Both the position numbers and the translations under genes were made by a program. Of a stretch of DNA of 64,000 nucleotides, positions 63,499 to 64,000 are shown piece by piece. The notes below the pieces were generated by a model that saw only the letters and a program-made list of their open reading frames with translations, was not told the origin of the DNA and did no database searches. Source of the stretch: Streptomyces sp. GSL17-111 (GTDB lineage Bacteria > Actinomycetota > Actinomycetes > Streptomycetales > Streptomycetaceae); assembly GCF_037911585.1 (NCBI RefSeq), contig NZ_JBAJNS010000001.1:872001-936000 (forward strand), read 5' to 3'. Within the stretch, counting starts at the first letter, position 1. Each line of letters begins with the position of its first letter.

Positions 63499-64000
63499 CC
63501 GCCCAGCCCCGGCTGAGCATCGGCCTGCCCGTCTACAACGGCGAGGAGTACCTCGCCGAATCGCTCGACGCGCTGCTCGGCCAGACCTACGAGGACTTCG
63601 AGCTCGTCATCTCCGACAACGCCTCGACCGACGGGACCGCGGACATCTGCCGCCGGTACGCCGCACGGGACCCGCGCGTGCGCTACCTGCGGCTGCCCCG
63701 GAACATCGGTGCCGCGCCGAACCACACCCACGTCTTCACCCGGTGCCGGGGCGAGCTGTTCAAGTGGGCCTCGCACGACGACCTGTACGCCAGGACCCTG
63801 CTGGAGCGGTGCGTCCAGGCGCTGGACGAGCGGCCGGAGATGATCCTCGCGCACAGCGGACAGGCCGTCATCGACGGCGACGGCCGGGTGAAGGTCCCCT
63901 ACGCCTACGGCCTCGCCACCGACTCCCCGCACGCGCCGGAGCGCTTCCGCAGCCTGCTGTTCGAGCCCGGCGGCGACGACTTCTACGGAGTGATGCGGGC
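63495..64000 (+). CDS. Glycosyltransferase family 2 (3' end outside window)
   Basis: The frame opens at the ATG at 63495, overlapping the flippase stop, and runs off the window after 168 codons. The visible part is the GT-A core: LSIGLPVYNGEEYLAESLD, SDNASTDGTADICR, RNIGAAPNHTHVF and the metal-binding acidic motif in WASHDDLY. It adds a further sugar to the repeat unit. Linkage and donor cannot be inferred from the fragment. The cluster clearly continues to the right. Confidence 0.9.
   Translation, partial: MTAQPRLSIGLPVYNGEEYLAESLDALLGQTYEDFELVISDNASTDGTADICRRYAARDPRVRYLRLPRNIGAAPNHTHVFTRCRGELFKWASHDDLYARTLLERCVQALDERPEMILAHSGQAVIDGDGRVKVPYAYGLATDSPHAPERFRSLLFEPGGDDFYGVMR

Overview
The window looks like a Streptomyces chromosome segment. 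GC is very high in every coding region, GTG starts are common, neighbouring genes overlap through ATGA/GTGA junctions, and the protein families are typical of the genus (second nuo cluster, SepF paralog, PAS-ANTAR protein, B12 riboswitches, rare TTA codons). I see no rRNA, tRNA, insertion sequence, integrase or CRISPR array. Family names come from reading the translations, not from database searches.

Layout. 1-2.1 kb: housekeeping genes on the reverse strand (DUF6099-like, MazG-like pyrophosphohydrolase, SepF paralog, PAS-ANTAR regulator), then a small Cys-motif protein. 2.8-7.6 kb: a DHA2 drug exporter divergent from tdh-kbl (threonine to glycine) and a LysR regulator. 7.7-15.7 kb: a reduced second complex I cluster (nuoA-H-J-K-L-M-N) carrying one NuoB/NuoD-like relic and no other peripheral-arm gene. 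15.7-17.0 kb: a DUF5997 / LysR-effector-domain pair.

17.0-28.3 kb is a mannan utilisation locus: ROK sugar kinase, ManA, secreted GH5 beta-mannanase with a CBM2, LacI regulator, GH2 beta-mannosidase, and an ABC importer without its own ATPase. Related AACCGK-containing sequences lie upstream of each transcription unit and are probably the LacI operators. A CatR/PerR-type Fur protein and a divergent katG follow (28.4-31.4 kb).

31.4-38.9 kb is the most interesting part. Two cobalamin riboswitches point away from each other, either side of a ferric-reductase-like membrane protein. The left one precedes a thioredoxin-like [2Fe-2S] ferredoxin. The right one leads a tightly coupled five-gene operon: PduX-like L-threonine kinase, cysteine-synthase-fold PLP enzyme with a TTA codon, ATP-grasp ligase, MFS transporter and SAM methyltransferase. 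Activating a hydroxy-amino acid by phosphorylation, beta-replacement, amide ligation and export under B12 control suggests an undescribed small metabolite, possibly a cobalt-binding metallophore.

39.4-64 kb is a long Wzx/Wzy-type exopolysaccharide cluster, all on the + strand and running off the right edge. It has an initiating polyprenyl sugar-phosphate transferase, an AlgD-like GDP-mannose dehydrogenase, glycosyltransferases, two Wzz-like proteins with P-loop-less kinase-like tails, an AsnB-like amidotransferase, a two-module oxidoreductase, a heparinase II/III-like lyase, a beta-helix protein, polymerase, flippase and a sugar-modification cassette. Three of its genes contain TTA codons, so bldA control is likely.
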